Numbered from the stretch's first letter, positions 48,741 through 61,780 are shown. The stretch: 64,000 bases of DNA from Diphasiastrum complanatum (GCA_029204225.1 CM055104.1:38122527-38186526), one strand, 5' to 3'. Numbers and translations: made by a program. Notes: generated by a model from the letters alone, not told the origin.

Positions 48741-49030
48741 TGTTAGATTTTAATGCTCAGCCTTAACAATCATTCAAATAATGAACATTCTGAAAACAGT
48801 CGAAGGCCGACAACATATTTCGAACCTTTGTATTTCTCCAAACTTCATTTTTCCTTAAAACATTTTTTAAAGGAAACTTTGTCTTTTTTAGATTCTTCGC
48901 ACCTTAGGGATTTTTTTGCCTTGATCGTTTTAAGGTACCTTCGTCTTTTTTGCCTTCTTCACATTTTTTGCACCTTCGAAAAAAATGCGACACTGTGACC
49001 AAAATCCATTTTGAAGGCACCTTCGAGTTT
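48741..49030 (+). mobile_element. Copia C 3' LTR start, containing CCTTCG-type repeats
   Basis: The LTR begins TGTTAGATT at 48741. Within it lie CACCTTCGAAAAAAATGCGACACTG and related words also found at 40.3-40.9 kb and 59.8-60.0 kb. The LTR end is not determined. Confidence 0.5.
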
Positions 49031-49128
49031 TTTTCATTTAACATGTAGGAAATTACACATACAAATAGCTTAACATGTGAATGATGTACATAGCTTACAT
49101 GAAAATCGCACCCCCTTGCAAATTCTTG

Positions 49129-49131
<3 letters not shown>

Positions 49132-49197
<66 letters not shown>
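49132..49197. repeat. (GT)n microsatellite
   Basis: A 66-bp pure GT run. Confidence 0.95.
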
Positions 49198-49200
<3 letters not shown>

Positions 49201-49479
49201 TCCTTGTTGTTTGCCAAGGCCTCTGTAAGAGCATCACGTAGCTAATCAAGCATCATGTCCTTGGGTAGAAGGGTGAGGTCAGGTGGGTATGGTTGTCTTT
49301 TATGCCCTCTCCTGAAACTGGCTCAAGTGGTTTGTCTACAAGCCTTGGCCATATCTCAAAATCCACTTTTGCATTTCCTCGCAATTAAGAATGCAAAACT
49401 TATTCACCTTCTCCTAAAGGACTCATTCATTCTCATGATCACTCATTTTCCCTGAGGAACCTCCCCAACGACATGCTCA

Positions 49480-51510
49480 TCATCCTTATTATCCCAAAGA
49501 TGAGGATTAGAAGGACCTCTATGAGCAAGGAACTCCGTGATATAAACCATGAACTCTTTCACTAGCCATCATTCTACCATGCTACCCTCATGCCTCGCTC
49601 TTTGTCTTACGAAGCCTTTCAATGTTTTCATGAATCGTTCCAAGAAAAACATCCAACAACCAATGAAAGTGCTTGTATTGATAATATGAATCAATATTAA
49701 ATGTGAGAACATTGTAGCCACAATACCACTAGTCTAGGATGGACTAAGAATAGACAATTGATGAAAGTAAATGATGTACCTACAATGGCCACCTCATCTA
49801 CCAAATATACGATGAGATGCATTTGAATGGTGAAAATGGATGTGGGAAAGTGCTTCTCGATCAAACACATTGCCTCGATGGAGCTTTGTCTTGTTGCCTC
49901 AATGGATGCTAGCGGTATTTCCTTGGATGAAATGTATCTTCATAAGAAAAGTAAACAACAATAATATACGCATTAGTTAGATCATCATCTTAAATCATCT
50001 CAAGAAAAAATAATATGATTTGCATTGATCGTACCTCACAAAACCACTGATTTTTATAGAATGCACTCAACTCCTCTGTCAAAAACCATCTCAACACCAA
50101 GAAAAGCACAAACTGTATGCGCAAAAAATAATCTGGTCATTGAGATACATATATGTGCAATGAGATCATGAAACAAGACATGCTATATAATTTAATGCTC
50201 ATTGTTGTGGAGGCAATGCCAACCTATAAAAATTTATGCCAATCATGAGACTTAAGTCCACTTAGCTTGTTGTCCCTTGTGAAGGCACCCTTTAGCATCA
50301 CATGTGTCCTGTTGGAGTTTGAAATGAGGCTATTGCCTTCTTTACAATCGTCTCTTCTCTCCTTGAGAAGATCCATGGAGCCTTTGGGAGGACAATTAAA
50401 TTGCCTACCATTTGTGGCCATAAATTGCCGTCTTTTTCACTTCTTTTAAGTCATCTCGTGCGACTTTTTTTTATCTTTGGCATTGATCAAGTGCCTCCAA
50501 ATTGTGCTCCCTACATTCTTGAATATGTGCATTGGTCCAAAAGATGGTTTATCAACCCCAATATGGAAGTTCATGAAATATTGACAACCTCTTCATGCCG
50601 GGAGGGAGTCGCCCTAGATCTTGATTGGATATCCAAATTTGAAGCCAATCACTTGCCTACAATATTAAAAAATTAGCACACACATTTTATTGACATTATC
50701 GTTAGAACAGATCTAGAGAGAGCAACTGCTAAAAAAATAAATGACATTAATTAGCCCAATGATGTATTGTACCTTTATGGCATGGGGACGTTGACCAACA
50801 AGCCCATCATGCAAAGGGTCTTCGGGTGGAAGGTGTGGCCCTCATAGACCATCTTTTGTAGATGTTGTGAGTGACATGCTTACAAATACTCGCCACAAAT
50901 GGGACATGCATTGTAGCCACTCATTGGGATCCCTGCATTGAAACAAAATAGCCGACTTAATTGTGAGTGTAATGCTAGAATCGAAATTTTTTTTGTGAAT
51001 ACACATTAGAATTAATACCTTGCATATGAACCAATAGCAACAATATCTCACCGGAACATTCCCCATATCCAAGAAAATCGTGCATCATCCACATCAAGAT
51101 CCCATTTACTACAAAATTTCTTTGTCTACGTGGTCTTGAATATCGGACACTTGAACTCCTTGCCATAGAATCTTTAGCTCATCTATCAAGGGAGCCATAT
51201 ACATGTCCATATTTTTGGCCTTGTATTTTTTTGGGATAAGAAGGGCAAGCATTAGGTGCCTCTTTTTGATACTTAGCCAAGGGGGAATGTTGTGATTTAC
51301 AAGGACAATCGGCCAAGTGAACCATGATGTGGAGTGCAATCCGAATGGATTCACACCATCCATCGCCAACGCCAAATGCAAATGGTGAGACTCATCCCTA
51401 AACTCATGCCAAGTAGCATTCACATGCTTCCATGTTGGACAATTGGCAGAGATCCTCATAGTATCGTCCGATGAATGATTGCTCGAATGCCATGTCATAA
51501 ACTCCACTAT
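49480..51510 (-). pseudogene. CACTA (En/Spm) TNP2-type transposase remnant
   Basis: Minus strand, in order. TNP2 core: LHLALAMDGVNPFGLHSTSW and TWPIVLVNHNIPPWLSIKK at about 51350-51200, then LLIPKK and PLIDELKILWQGVQ. Next a frameshifted segment with a zinc-like NACPICGE near 50910. Then DUF4218 pieces: LSGLKSHDWHKFL at about 50250, IEKHFPTSIFTIQMHL near 49840 and ERFMKTLKGFVRQRARHEGS near 49620, followed by an in-frame TGA. Multiple frameshifts and intron-like gaps break it. The CACTA termini and 3-bp duplication were not found. Confidence 0.8.
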
Positions 51511-51599
51511 GGACTGTAGTGGCTTTATTTCCTATCCTATCCTCAACCCCAGATCCAAGCACTCAAGCATCAAGGAGATGAAGTTAGTCGTCATGCGAA

Positions 51600-52452
51600 G
51601 GTTCGATCCCCTGGGAGCGATAACATAAATCAAATCCAGCATGCATAGATGATCCATAATTAACACTAAGATCCAGTAACACTACACATTAACCATACAT
51701 CCATTAACGCTATCAATTAACAATACAACCATTAACCCTAAATTCACAATGATGATAGCTTACCCTTCTCTCTCTCTCTCTCTCTCCCTTTCTCTCTCAC
51801 AAAAAGCATAAGAAATAGCAATTCCAATAAGCTTCATATCCAACAATTAGCAAATACAAAGAAAACATGAGAGATGGAGAAAAAGAGATAAAGAGCAAGG
51901 ACATTCACAAATCCATTCCATAAGAGAGCCAATCTGCTTGTATTGAAATAAAGATGAAAACATGTACAATAATTCAAAATTGCTAATTTTATAGGAAATT
52001 GAGGAGATGTATAAGGGAAGCTCCTTACATCCTGCTTACAAATCACAAACACAATGGATAACACACTATGGAGAAACCACCCAATCAAGTAGAAGCATCC
52101 AATCAAACTCTAGAAGCTTCACCCCCAAGCCAAGGAACAAGAAGCATGAATATACAGTGAGAGCCTGTCAATGAATCTACAACCATAATGAGGAGTAGGA
52201 CGAGTTTGGACCCAATATATAGAGCCAAAAGCATCCTGAACACATATCCATGCATAGCCCTAAGTCCCCTATACATAGATTCACCTAGAATAGAGTCCTA
52301 AGCATGGATCAACTATTCCCTCACAAGGATATTAGTTACCTTTGGGTCACGTTCAATATGATGTGGCATAACTAATAGCTTGTTTCACTGGAGTACCGTG
52401 TATCCAAGACTAGGAGTATATTGTATCCTATGTACTGGTCATGGACATAACA
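51600..52452 (-). mobile_element. 3' LTR of chromovirus C (lower end uncertain)
   Basis: The polypurine tract TTTAAGGAGGGAAGAA on the minus strand leads into TGTTATGTCC at 52452, the LTR start. A TATATATT promoter-like box lies near 52220 on the minus strand. The lower boundary is a guess; a CT run at about 51767-51800 is within or next to it. Confidence 0.6.
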
Positions 52453-55325
52453 TTCTTCCCTCCTTAAACTACTTCTCTCCTTAGAAGCTAAACTTCGGGA
52501 AATTCCTCTTTATGCTATCAACTCTCTCCCATGAATCATCATTCTCAGTACGACCTTTCCACCGAATTAAGCACTCAGAGATAGAACGATTTCTCAATTG
52601 TTTATCTCTGGTTTTAAGCACTTTCTCAAGTCCAAAGGTACACTAAGCGATAAATCTTTCAAATGGGATAAATCCTCATCCGATTCAACCATATTACCAT
52701 CATGTAAACTTAGTTTCAAATGACTTACATGAAACACTAGGTGCGCAGTCGATTTTTCTTAAATATCGAGTTCATATGCCAAAGAACCAATTCTACGTAC
52801 AATCCTGAAAGGTCCACAATAACGGGTAGACAACTTGTAATGCTTTCTTGTATGTAATGTCTTAGAATTTTTTGGAATCCTAAGAGATATCCAGTCATCA
52901 ACTTTAAAATCTCTTAAGATCGGTATAGTGTTTAGCTCTATCTTGAGCACTACGGATACTATCCTTAGCCACTTGCAACATCTCTTGCATATCATGCAAA
53001 AAATCAACAACCTTTTGGATCTTAACAGACTTCGTCTCAACATCTACTGGAGATCTAGGTTGAAAACCGTACATAAGCCTAAAGGACTGAACATGTAGCA
53101 GAATGTTTTCTACTATTATATGCAAACTCAATCAGTGGGAGATAATCTTCCCAATGAGATTGTCTGCGAGAAACATACTTTCTCAAAATATCTTCCATAG
53201 TTTAATAAGTCCTTTCTGTTTGGCCATCTGATTCAGGATGATCAGAAGAGACTAAACTCAAAGAAGTTTCAAGTTTATGGAATACTGCTGACCAAAAGTA
53301 ACATGTGAACTTAGGATCTCTATCACTAACAATGTCACTTGGCAATCCATACAACCGAAATAATCTTTCAACAAAGATTTGGGCTAATTCAGAAGCCTTT
53401 ATAGTTGACTTGATTGGTATGAATGCAACTAACTTAGTTAACCAATCCACTACAACCCAAATAGAGTCATTTTGCCGTTGGGTCTTTGGAAGTCCAACTA
53501 CAAAATACATAGATATGTTTTTCCATTTCTTATTAGGGATATCTAACGGATGCAATAAACCACCAGCCTTATGGCGCTCAGCCTTTGCTAGTTGACAGAG
53601 TTTGCATTAAACACCATATGACTCAACATACGGCTTGAGCTTTGGCCAATAAAATTCTCTTTTAACGAAGTCCAGAGTCCTGTGTATACCAGGATGTCCT
53701 GCACAGGGTATGTCATGACATTCAAACAAAATCTTACGTTTGAGCTCATCATCACCAGGTACACAAACTTTTTGATTCCGAAATAGTAATCCATCTCGAA
53801 TGATAAACTGTTTTACAATCTTCTTATCTTTTTTAGTTAGTTGAGTCCCCTGTGTTTTTTACTCAACACTGTCCACATTTCTTCCGGTCTGAACAATATT
53901 CCAAATACGACCAAAATGGGAGTCTGATTCATATTTTCCTCTCAACGAAAGATATAGATTTGTAGAAATCTGGGTGAATGACAACTCGTTCAGTTCACCT
54001 ATCCGACTAAGAGCATCTGCAACTTGATTAGAGCTGTCTCTTACGTAACGAATTTCATGATCGAATTCTTGCATCAATTCAGGCCATCGAGCTTTTCTCC
54101 CCCAAAGATCATGTTGGTTACAAAAATACTTAAGAGGCTAGCGATCCATATACACTACAAACCATACAAGTAGTGTCTCTAGGTTTTAAGTGCATGAATT
54201 ATAGCAACCAATTCCTTTTGCTACGTAGTATAACGCAACTGAGGACCAGTGAGTTTTTTGCTCTCAAATGCTAGTGGCCTATCCATTTGTAATAGAACCG
54301 CTCCAACTGCAACATCACTTGCATCCGTTCTCACAATGTAAGGTAAATCTGGATTTGCAATTTGTAACACGGGAGCTGAAACAATCATTGTTTTGAGTTT
54401 CTCAAAACATTGATTCAATTACTCATTCCAAACAGACCAGGTTGATTTCTCTTTTTCTTTTTATTAACAAAACCTTTTGTCAGATTATTAAGCGGTGCTG
54501 CTAACTTAGCATAATCCTCAATAAATCTCTTGAAGAAAAGTGTAAAACCTAAAAATGACTTTACTTGCCTCACAGTTCCCGGAATTGGCCACTCAATCAC
54601 AATCTTGATTTTATCCTCGTCAATCTTGACCCCATTTATTGTGATTTTATGAAAGAATAAATCAAACCTTGCCTAAAGAATTCACACTTGGACTCTTTAG
54701 CGTAGAGTAACTCCTGACGGAGTTTCATCAAGACGATTTTTAAGTGTTCTACATGTTCCACCAAGGATTTACTGTAAAAGAGAATATCGTCTAAGAATAC
54801 CACCACAAACTTTCCCAAATATGGACGAAATAAATCGTTCATCATTTGTTGGAACGTTGCTAGCGCATTCATAAATCCAAATGGCAACACTAATAATTCA
54901 TAATGACCAAATCTAGAACGAAATCTTGTCTTTTGGACATCTTCTGACTTGTTCTTATTTGATGGTACCCTTTCCTGAGATCTATCTTGGTGAAATACCG
55001 AGCTCCACCCAAGCGATCTACAAGGTCATCCATCTTGGGTAATAGATATTTATTTTTGATAGTCACTTTGTCAAGACCCTTGTAATCCACACACATCCAG
55101 AAACCTCCATCTTTCTTCACTTTAAGAAGAACAAGAGCGCCCCATGGTGATTTACTAGGTTGTATATGACATCAATTTGACTTGATTCAACAGAACCTCC
55201 ATTTGCTGATCTCTCATCTGATTATGATTATTCATATCATTGAGTGCCGTACTCAATTGTTGACAAATCACCATATAATATGGCGCACCTGGATTTGCAG
55301 CTTGATTTGAAATTTTTTTGGCCAT
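52453..55325 (-). pseudogene. Ty3/gypsy chromovirus C, gag start fused to pol
   Basis: A gag N-terminus (ATG at 55325; MAKKISNQAANPGAP) runs to about 55170 and then passes directly into RT ([13 protein letters not shown]), so most of gag and the protease are deleted. RT has [14 protein letters not shown] and [13 protein letters not shown]. RNase H has VRTDASDVAVGAVL and SSNQVADALSRI. Integrase has a CKLCQ zinc half with a stop just before it, and ISMYFVV where the first catalytic D should be (D to Y). It ends in an apparently intact chromodomain (SECLIRWKGRTENDDSWERV, about 52500-52625). Several frameshifts. Confidence 0.85.
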
Positions 55326-55579
55326 CTTGATTTATCTATTTTGGAAATTACTAGATTTAGTTAATATCAGATTAACTCATAGTGAAGTACTGTTGACCAA
55401 AAAACTGACTAAAATTGACTCCAACATGGTCAAATCACTATTTTTAGTCAATTTCATAGATATTCCAAGAAACTAAAAAAACCTAAAAATTTTGAGTTTT
55501 TGCACTTTTAATTTTTTAAAGAAAATTTACGTTTTCCTAAAAATTCGTAAAAACCATTGTCAGTTATTAAGCAATTGAA

Positions 55580-57000
55580 ATTGCTATATCACTTTCTGGC
55601 TGATCAGGGTATTCTTTGATCCCAATTCTGAGATGTGCTTGTCTATTGCCTTCTTCTCATTGAGCATGATCTGGATCACTTGCGCAAGGTTAGTAACTAA
55701 ACCCATAGCATCACTAGAATCCACAGTTGGTGTGGTAGCAGCAGTAGGAGGAGGTAATCTTGATCCAGAAACTTGACTTGGTTTGCCTTGAGGTTTCGAT
55801 TGTATATCTTCTTCCTCGAATACATCCTCTTCTTCATAACCATCGGTTTGGTAGCATCAAACTGCTTTGGTGACTAAACCGCATGAATGACCCTGATGGT
55901 ATCTGGTGCTACTCCTACTTGATCTTGCTGATTTATTTAAAATGATGAATAAAAAATCGTAGAGCTATTATGGAACTGTGCGAATCCTATTCCAGGGGAC
56001 TGGGGATCAAAGGGCCTTGGGCTTTTAGGCATCACAAAAATTTCATCTGGCCCTAAGGGATTGGAATCATTAAAGATGTCCATGAATGACTGCGTGTTTG
56101 GTAAAGTTGGTTGTGTTTGTGGAGGTTAGGCGGCTTGGGAAGCTATGATTGGAATGGTATCTCCAATGGTTATAGACTGACCCACCCTGCAAAGAAGCTG
56201 AGGCTAGGGAAGCATCAGTGGATGGGGGGATAGGCAATTCAGTGCGAGTTGCAATAGGGGGTGGAAGCGCAACTGAAGATGTTTGCCTAGTATGGCGACG
56301 TGATGTGGGAGGCAAGTAAGGAATGACGACTTTGCTATGCACATGACAACGACTATGAGAATTGGAAGCTTGTTGGAAGGACTCGACTGGTGTGTCTTCA
56401 TATACAGACAATTCGGCGTTAGCATGAATCTCATGAATTTTGTTGTCTAAGTACGAAAAAACAAGGGAGGAGAGAAGTGGCCCAACAACAAACTATTGTT
56501 TGGTATTGCTCTTGATAGCTCTCTTCAATTCTCTGAATACCGTTTTGAACCAATCATAAGAATCTAATATAAAAAAAATAGTAATTATTTTTCCACAGAG
56601 AACACGATGAAAATTTGAATAAATCAAACTAATATCAGTGTCTTCAATCGGGACTGTATCTGATCTATGTACTAATTAAACAATATTAGCTCTGATTCAA
56701 TATGTGTGCGAAAATTATATGCGGAAGTAAGAGACAACTTAAGACAATTTTAGACAATAAGAAACTATTGATCAAAAATAAATTTTTATAACTCTGAATC
56801 TGAATCATCAATATACATCTCTTGTTGTCTTATCTGGCTATTGTGTCTTTGATTGAATGAGTTACAACGAGTAGTGCACATGTATATATATTGCTAAAGG
56901 ACTGGTCTTTTGGCCTTTTATTTATAGGTCTTTTGGCCTTTTAATGCTGTAACAATAGATATCTAACCGTTTACGACAATTGATGTTCAAATAGATGCTT
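55580..57000 (-). mobile_element. LTR plus gag-like relic D
   Basis: Minus strand: an LTR-like stretch (about 57000-56712) with CTATAAATA and TATATATA boxes, then TTGAATCAGAGCTAATATTG at about 56695, which resembles a Met-tRNA primer-binding site. A decayed frame follows (LPNTQSFMDIFNDSNPLGPD, MPKSPRPFDPQSPGIGFAQF, YEEEDVFEEEDIQSKPQGKP). I do not recognise the protein beyond a gag-like look. It may be a non-autonomous element or the leader of chromovirus C. Confidence 0.45.
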
Positions 57001-57005
57001 TGTTT

Positions 57006-58927
57006 TCAGGGTCGAAAAAATTCAGTTCGCGAATTATTCGCAACATTCCATCTCTTCATCTCAATTTCGTGTTTCACAAATTGTTTGCGACACTTGTCTC
57101 TTCGCGACATTTTCGTCTTTTGTGAATTGTACGTGACAGATGACTTCAGTTTCTTCTTCTCGACTAAGTACCAAATCACATGATATTTGATAGCTATGTG
57201 CTTCGTTTTTTGAGTGAAATACATGATCTTTCGTAAGATAGATTGCTGAAGTGTTATTCATTAACAAGACATAAGTTTCAGAAATAGATTTATCAAATCC
57301 TTCCAACATCTGTTTGATCCAGATCAGCTCATTTGTCATCTTGGCTGTTGCTACATATTCTGCTTCGCAGGAAGATTGAGCTGCTGCTGTTTGCTTCTTG
57401 CTTATCCAGAGTATGGTTGTGCTAGATGCTAGAGTTCAACCTCTAAGATACTTTTGCTATCATCCTTCATGAATGCCCAACTTACATCACTGTAAGATTC
57501 GATATGTCTTGACAGACATGTAACTCAACTTTATTATCATGATAGTTTAGATCAAGAACAATAGAATGTTTAGACATTTGTTGTACAACAACATGATTTA
57601 AGTGACCAAGTCTATAATGCCAAAGTAAACTTTTATTTGCTTGAATAGAAGTACTGAGTGCCTGACTAGAGGCAGAAAAGCAATGACTTAATCTATACAA
57701 GTATCCATGCCTCTTTCCGAGTGCTAGTCCTATCAACTACTTTGCACTGATCACATTCGAATTCTACTTTATGTCCTAGATCTGTGATTCTGCTTACAAA
57801 GAGCAGATTTGTAGATATATTGGGTACATATAGGACTTTGGAAAGTAGCCTAGATTGATCATTTGCAAAGCTTAATCTTACAGTAACTTCACCTTTAATA
57901 GATTGTGTGCTATTATCGCCAAGGTGAACGTATTTGTTGGTACTGTAGGGTGTATAGGACTCAAAACAACCAATGAGACTGGTCATATGTTGAGTGACAC
58001 CAGAATCTAGGAACCAAGAACTGTCATTGGATGCTCCTTAATGGCTGGTCATGAAAGCATCATGATCCGCTTTTTGAATGGGCTGTGGAGCTTCTATAGC
58101 TGCATTGGCTACTTGATTTGATTGTCCCTTGTTGTTGTTCTTTGCTTGTAATATCTGGCAATCTTGAATCTCGTGGTTGTTTCTCTTGCAGTATCTACAG
58201 AACAGTTTCTTCTTAGTCTGCAGATTTTACTATTCTTTCTACTGTATTGGTTTCTGGACTTGCTTTGGTTGCTTCGGGCCTTTCTTCTTCTTCTTCTGCT
58301 TAGTCATGCCTTTGTTGGTGTATAAAGCGTGAGAATCAGCTGAGGAACTAGAGGCTTCGTTCCTCCGCGTGTCTTCCTGCAACAACATTGCAATGACTCT
58401 TGAGAGAGTCAGCTCTAGATGTGTCGTGATGATCATCACCCAGCTGTCATATGAGCTTGGCAAGCTTGTAAGCAATTGTATTAATGCGTCTTGATCATCT
58501 ATGACAGATCCGACAGCGGCCATTTGCTTCAGCAGGTTCTTGAATTGGTTGATGCGATTCTACATGGAATCACCATTCGCCATCTTGAGGGAGTAAATTT
58601 TTTTCTTGAGATGTAGCTTGGAAGCTATATCTCGCACTTCGTATAATGTGCTCAAGATGTCCCAGTCTTCTTTGGATGTTTGGGCTTCGGACACATGGCC
58701 GATCTGAGTATCTGAAATGTTGAGGATGATCAGCGCAAATGCTTTGCCATCCTTCAACTTCCATCTGAGAATCGCTGTGTCGTTAGCTATGAGTTTCCCC
58801 TCTGCACTTATAACAACGTCATACAACTCCTTAGCCATTAGCACTATTCTCATCTTAAATTTTCACAGATGGTAATTGCTCCATCAAGCTTGTCCATGAT
58901 AGGACTGGCTTTTCCTTGGGAGTCCAT
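57006..58927 (-). pseudogene. Copia B gag-protease with a GAG-pre-integrase to RNase H deletion
   Basis: ATG at 58927 (MDSQGKASPIMDKLDGAI), a frameshift, then UBN2 gag (MRIVLMAKELYDVV, LLTSLPSSYDSW), zinc knuckle CRYCKRNNHEIQDC near 58190 and protease SWFLDSGVTQHM. GAG-pre-integrase LWHYRLGHLNHVVVQQM follows, and at about 57505 the frame jumps to RNase H (YSDVSWAFMKDD, SKKQTAAAQSSCEAEYVA, NNTSAIYLTKDHVFHS). Integrase and reverse transcriptase are therefore absent. The RNase H end is frameshifted at 57190. Confidence 0.83.
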
Positions 58928-60020
58928 GTGGAAGATTAGTCTAGGTGACAAGAATAACTATCAATGATTTAAGTATGAAAATCTGATGTTAAATTACAGA
59001 ACAAGAAGATAATTACTCTATCAGCTAGTAGAGTCTTGTTTCTGTGGAAGCTTATCAGGCTGCAGAAATAGCTCTGGTACCATGTTGGAAAGAGGGGGTG
59101 ATAACTAAAAAAGCTATCTCCCTCTTTCCTCAAACATGACTACGCCTATCAGTTTTGAACAAAAATTAGTGATAGAAATTACGTTCGATCTGATTACGTT
59201 GCCAAACATTAAGCATCAAAACATCAGACAAATAATTTGTTGCAAAGAGCTAGACAAATTATTAGTCGCGAATTAGTTGCGAAGAGCTAGACTAATAATC
59301 AGTCGCGAATAGCAGACAACCAGACTAAGAAATTGGAAAGCTAGAGAAAACGTAGAAAAGCATTGCAATATTGACACAAATCTGAATGTAGAACAAACAG
59401 AGCTGTAATCAGATTAAGTATAACAAAATATATAGGTTAATAATGCAAGTGAGCACAAAACAATAGCGGATGTAACCACGTGCTTCACCAAGCTAATTTA
59501 ATCAGTAAAGATGATGAACCTATTACTGACAATCCATCTAAAAAAAAGAATCAATGCGCAAAGCCATCTATAATATCTGTCTCTGATTACAAGTGATGTT
59601 TCGTTCTATCTTCTGTTATCTGTTCTGGTATTTGAATACGCAGATGGTATTCAATATATACATAATTTTTATAGGTGTGCAGATGAAAAAGGTACAAAGG
59701 CGGTTGTGTTGTCTGTAGGAGATCATGGGTGGTTGTTGTTGTTGTCAAATCTGATTGCACAGTGCATGGAATGAGCGTGAGGAGGCCGCGACATAGGGCT
59801 TCGCTAAAATGAATGTTGATGAAAATGCGAAAAACGTGACACTGACAAATGCCAGAGTACCTTCGTTTTTCTATAAGGGCACTTTTGACATTTGTAGGGC
59901 AGTGTCGGCTTTTTCGCCTGTCATAAATTACGTGGGAAAAAAACGATAGTGTCGTGTTTTTTGCCTGTGGAAATTCTCGAGGAAAAATGCAGACTATAGC
60001 GACAATCAGTTCAAATATGC
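57006..60020 (-). mobile_element. Ty1/copia element B with primer-binding site and 5' LTR
   Basis: On the minus strand the LTR ends CCAACA at 59083 and is followed at once by TGGTACCAGAGC (plus-strand 59071-59082), one base from the canonical tRNA-iMet site. The LTR carries a TATA-like CCTATAAAAATTATG near 59670 and CCTTCG/ACACTG-type repeats at 59820-59990. Its upper end (about 60020) is approximate. The 3' LTR was not found. Confidence 0.78.
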
Positions 60021-60045
60021 AGACTGTGCAACAGCATGAGTAAAA

Positions 60046-61780
60046 ATGCAGCAGCATGAATGGAGGCAGATTAACATAGGATTTAGGAGAGTAGAGGAGA
60101 TAAATCCAACAGATTTAATCCTAGGTAAAGAATGGCTTTATGCTAGGAATGAGTCCTTGAAGAAAGATTATATTTCACATAGCATATCTTTCTTGCATAA
60201 TGGCTCTATGGTTTGTCTTAAAGGCGATGAGCTTGATCTACCTTTTGTAACTGCTCATGAGGCTAATCAATGTATTTTGGATTCTAAGTATCATTCATAT
60301 TTATGTTATCTGAAAGACAAATCGTACATGGATGCTTTTGTTATTCATAGTATCAATGTTGATGTATCGTCTTTCCCTAAAGCATTGTTTTTTTCTGATG
60401 TTAATTTAGAATCATCGCCTGAGGGCAAAATTTTTAAAAGACTTACGGAGGAGTATAGTGATATATTCCCTGAGCAGTTGCCTAAGGGTCTTCCCCCTCA
60501 TGAGAAGTAGACCATCACATAGATCTTCTTCCCGACATCTCTCCTGCATCGCTTTTTCCGTACAGGATGAGCCCGAAGGAAGAAGATGAAGTTGCTAGTC
60601 AACTTAAGGAGTTATTACGTAAGGGTCATGTTAGGCCTAGTAAATCCCCTTAAGGAGCTTTTGTATTATTAATCGGCAAGAAAGACGGCAGTATTCGTCT
60701 TTGTGTCCATTATAAAAAGCTTAATAAAATAACTATTAATAAGTGTTATCCCTTACCTTGGATGGACAATTTAATGGACCGATTGAATGGTGCTAAGTAT
60801 TTCACCAGATTGGACCTTAGCTTGGGGTACCATCAAATTAGAATTCATGAGGGGGATGTTTCCAAAACTAGTTTTCATTCTAGGTATGGCCATTACGAAT
60901 TTTTTATTTTACCCTTTGGTCTTATTCCATTAGGAATGGTTTACTTTTCCGTAGAGGAAAAATTTGTGTGCTAGATATCGCGGACATTAGGGCCCAAATC
61001 CTGCATGAGTGCCACGATAGCCCCAACGCTTAAGAAGAAAGAACAAAATGAGCTTTAATAGAGGACACTTGACCTTGTTAAGAGAAAATTTTATTGGCCA
61101 AAAATGAAAGGTCATGTTGATGCATATGTTCAAAAGGTGTGAATAGTGCCAAGTAAATAAAACAGAAAGACTCAAAGCAGCTGGTCTGTTACATCCGTTG
61201 GAAATTCCCAACAAGAAGTGGGAAAGTATTTCCATGGATTTTGTGGTCGGACTTCCCAAGTATGGGAAGGGCCATGATGCCATTTGGGTAGTAGTTGATA
61301 GGTTTACCGAAATGGCGCAATTTATTCCAACAAAAATCATAGTCAAAGCTTTAGAACTCGCACAACTCTTCGTTGAAAAGTTGTTTAGGTTGTATGGTTT
61401 GCCGAACCGATGGTCAGACAGAGCGTGTCAACCAATTTATGGAAGATATGATTTGTGCATATGTTTCCAAGCAACAATCAGATTGGGAAAAGTACCTCTA
61501 AATGGTTGAGTTTGCATACAATAGTATGAAGCATTCTGCCACTGGTTTTAGTCCTTTTATGCTCTTGTATGGCTTTTGGCCTCGTTTCCCTATCTCCGTT
61601 GGACTCAAAGGTCTCAAGGTTCAAGCTGCAGCAGATTTCTTGCACGATATGTAGGGAATGTTGCAGGTGGCTAGGGAAAGCATTAGATCAGCCCAATGTT
61701 ATGCTAAATTCTAGTAAGCCACTTGTGAAATCAGAATTCCTCAAGCTCAGAAACCTAAGTTGAGTTTTGATCTACAAACG
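60046..61780 (+). pseudogene. Ty3/gypsy element D, protease to integrase with two internal deletions
   Basis: Plus strand: post-protease linker (DLILGKEWLYARNESL), RT N-terminus (GHVRPSKSP then a [40 protein letters not shown]). At about 60935 the frame passes straight to the integrase zinc domain ([25 protein letters not shown]), so the rest of RT and RNase H are gone. Integrase reads SMDFVVGLPKYGKGHDAIWV to FRLYGLP, then jumps at about 61405 to TDGQTERVNQFMEDM, losing the second catalytic Asp. Several stops follow (YL-stop, DM-stop). No LTR or chromodomain found. Confidence 0.82.

Noticed and set aside
51590..51620. tRNA T-loop-like GGTTCGATCCCCTGGG
   Set aside because: A good B-box match, but no A box at the right distance and no cloverleaf. 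It could be a SINE fragment but is not a tRNA gene.
59587..60057. 156-codon minus-strand frame
   Set aside because: It lies in the 5' LTR of copia B, contains a Thr run from a TTG repeat and has no domain.
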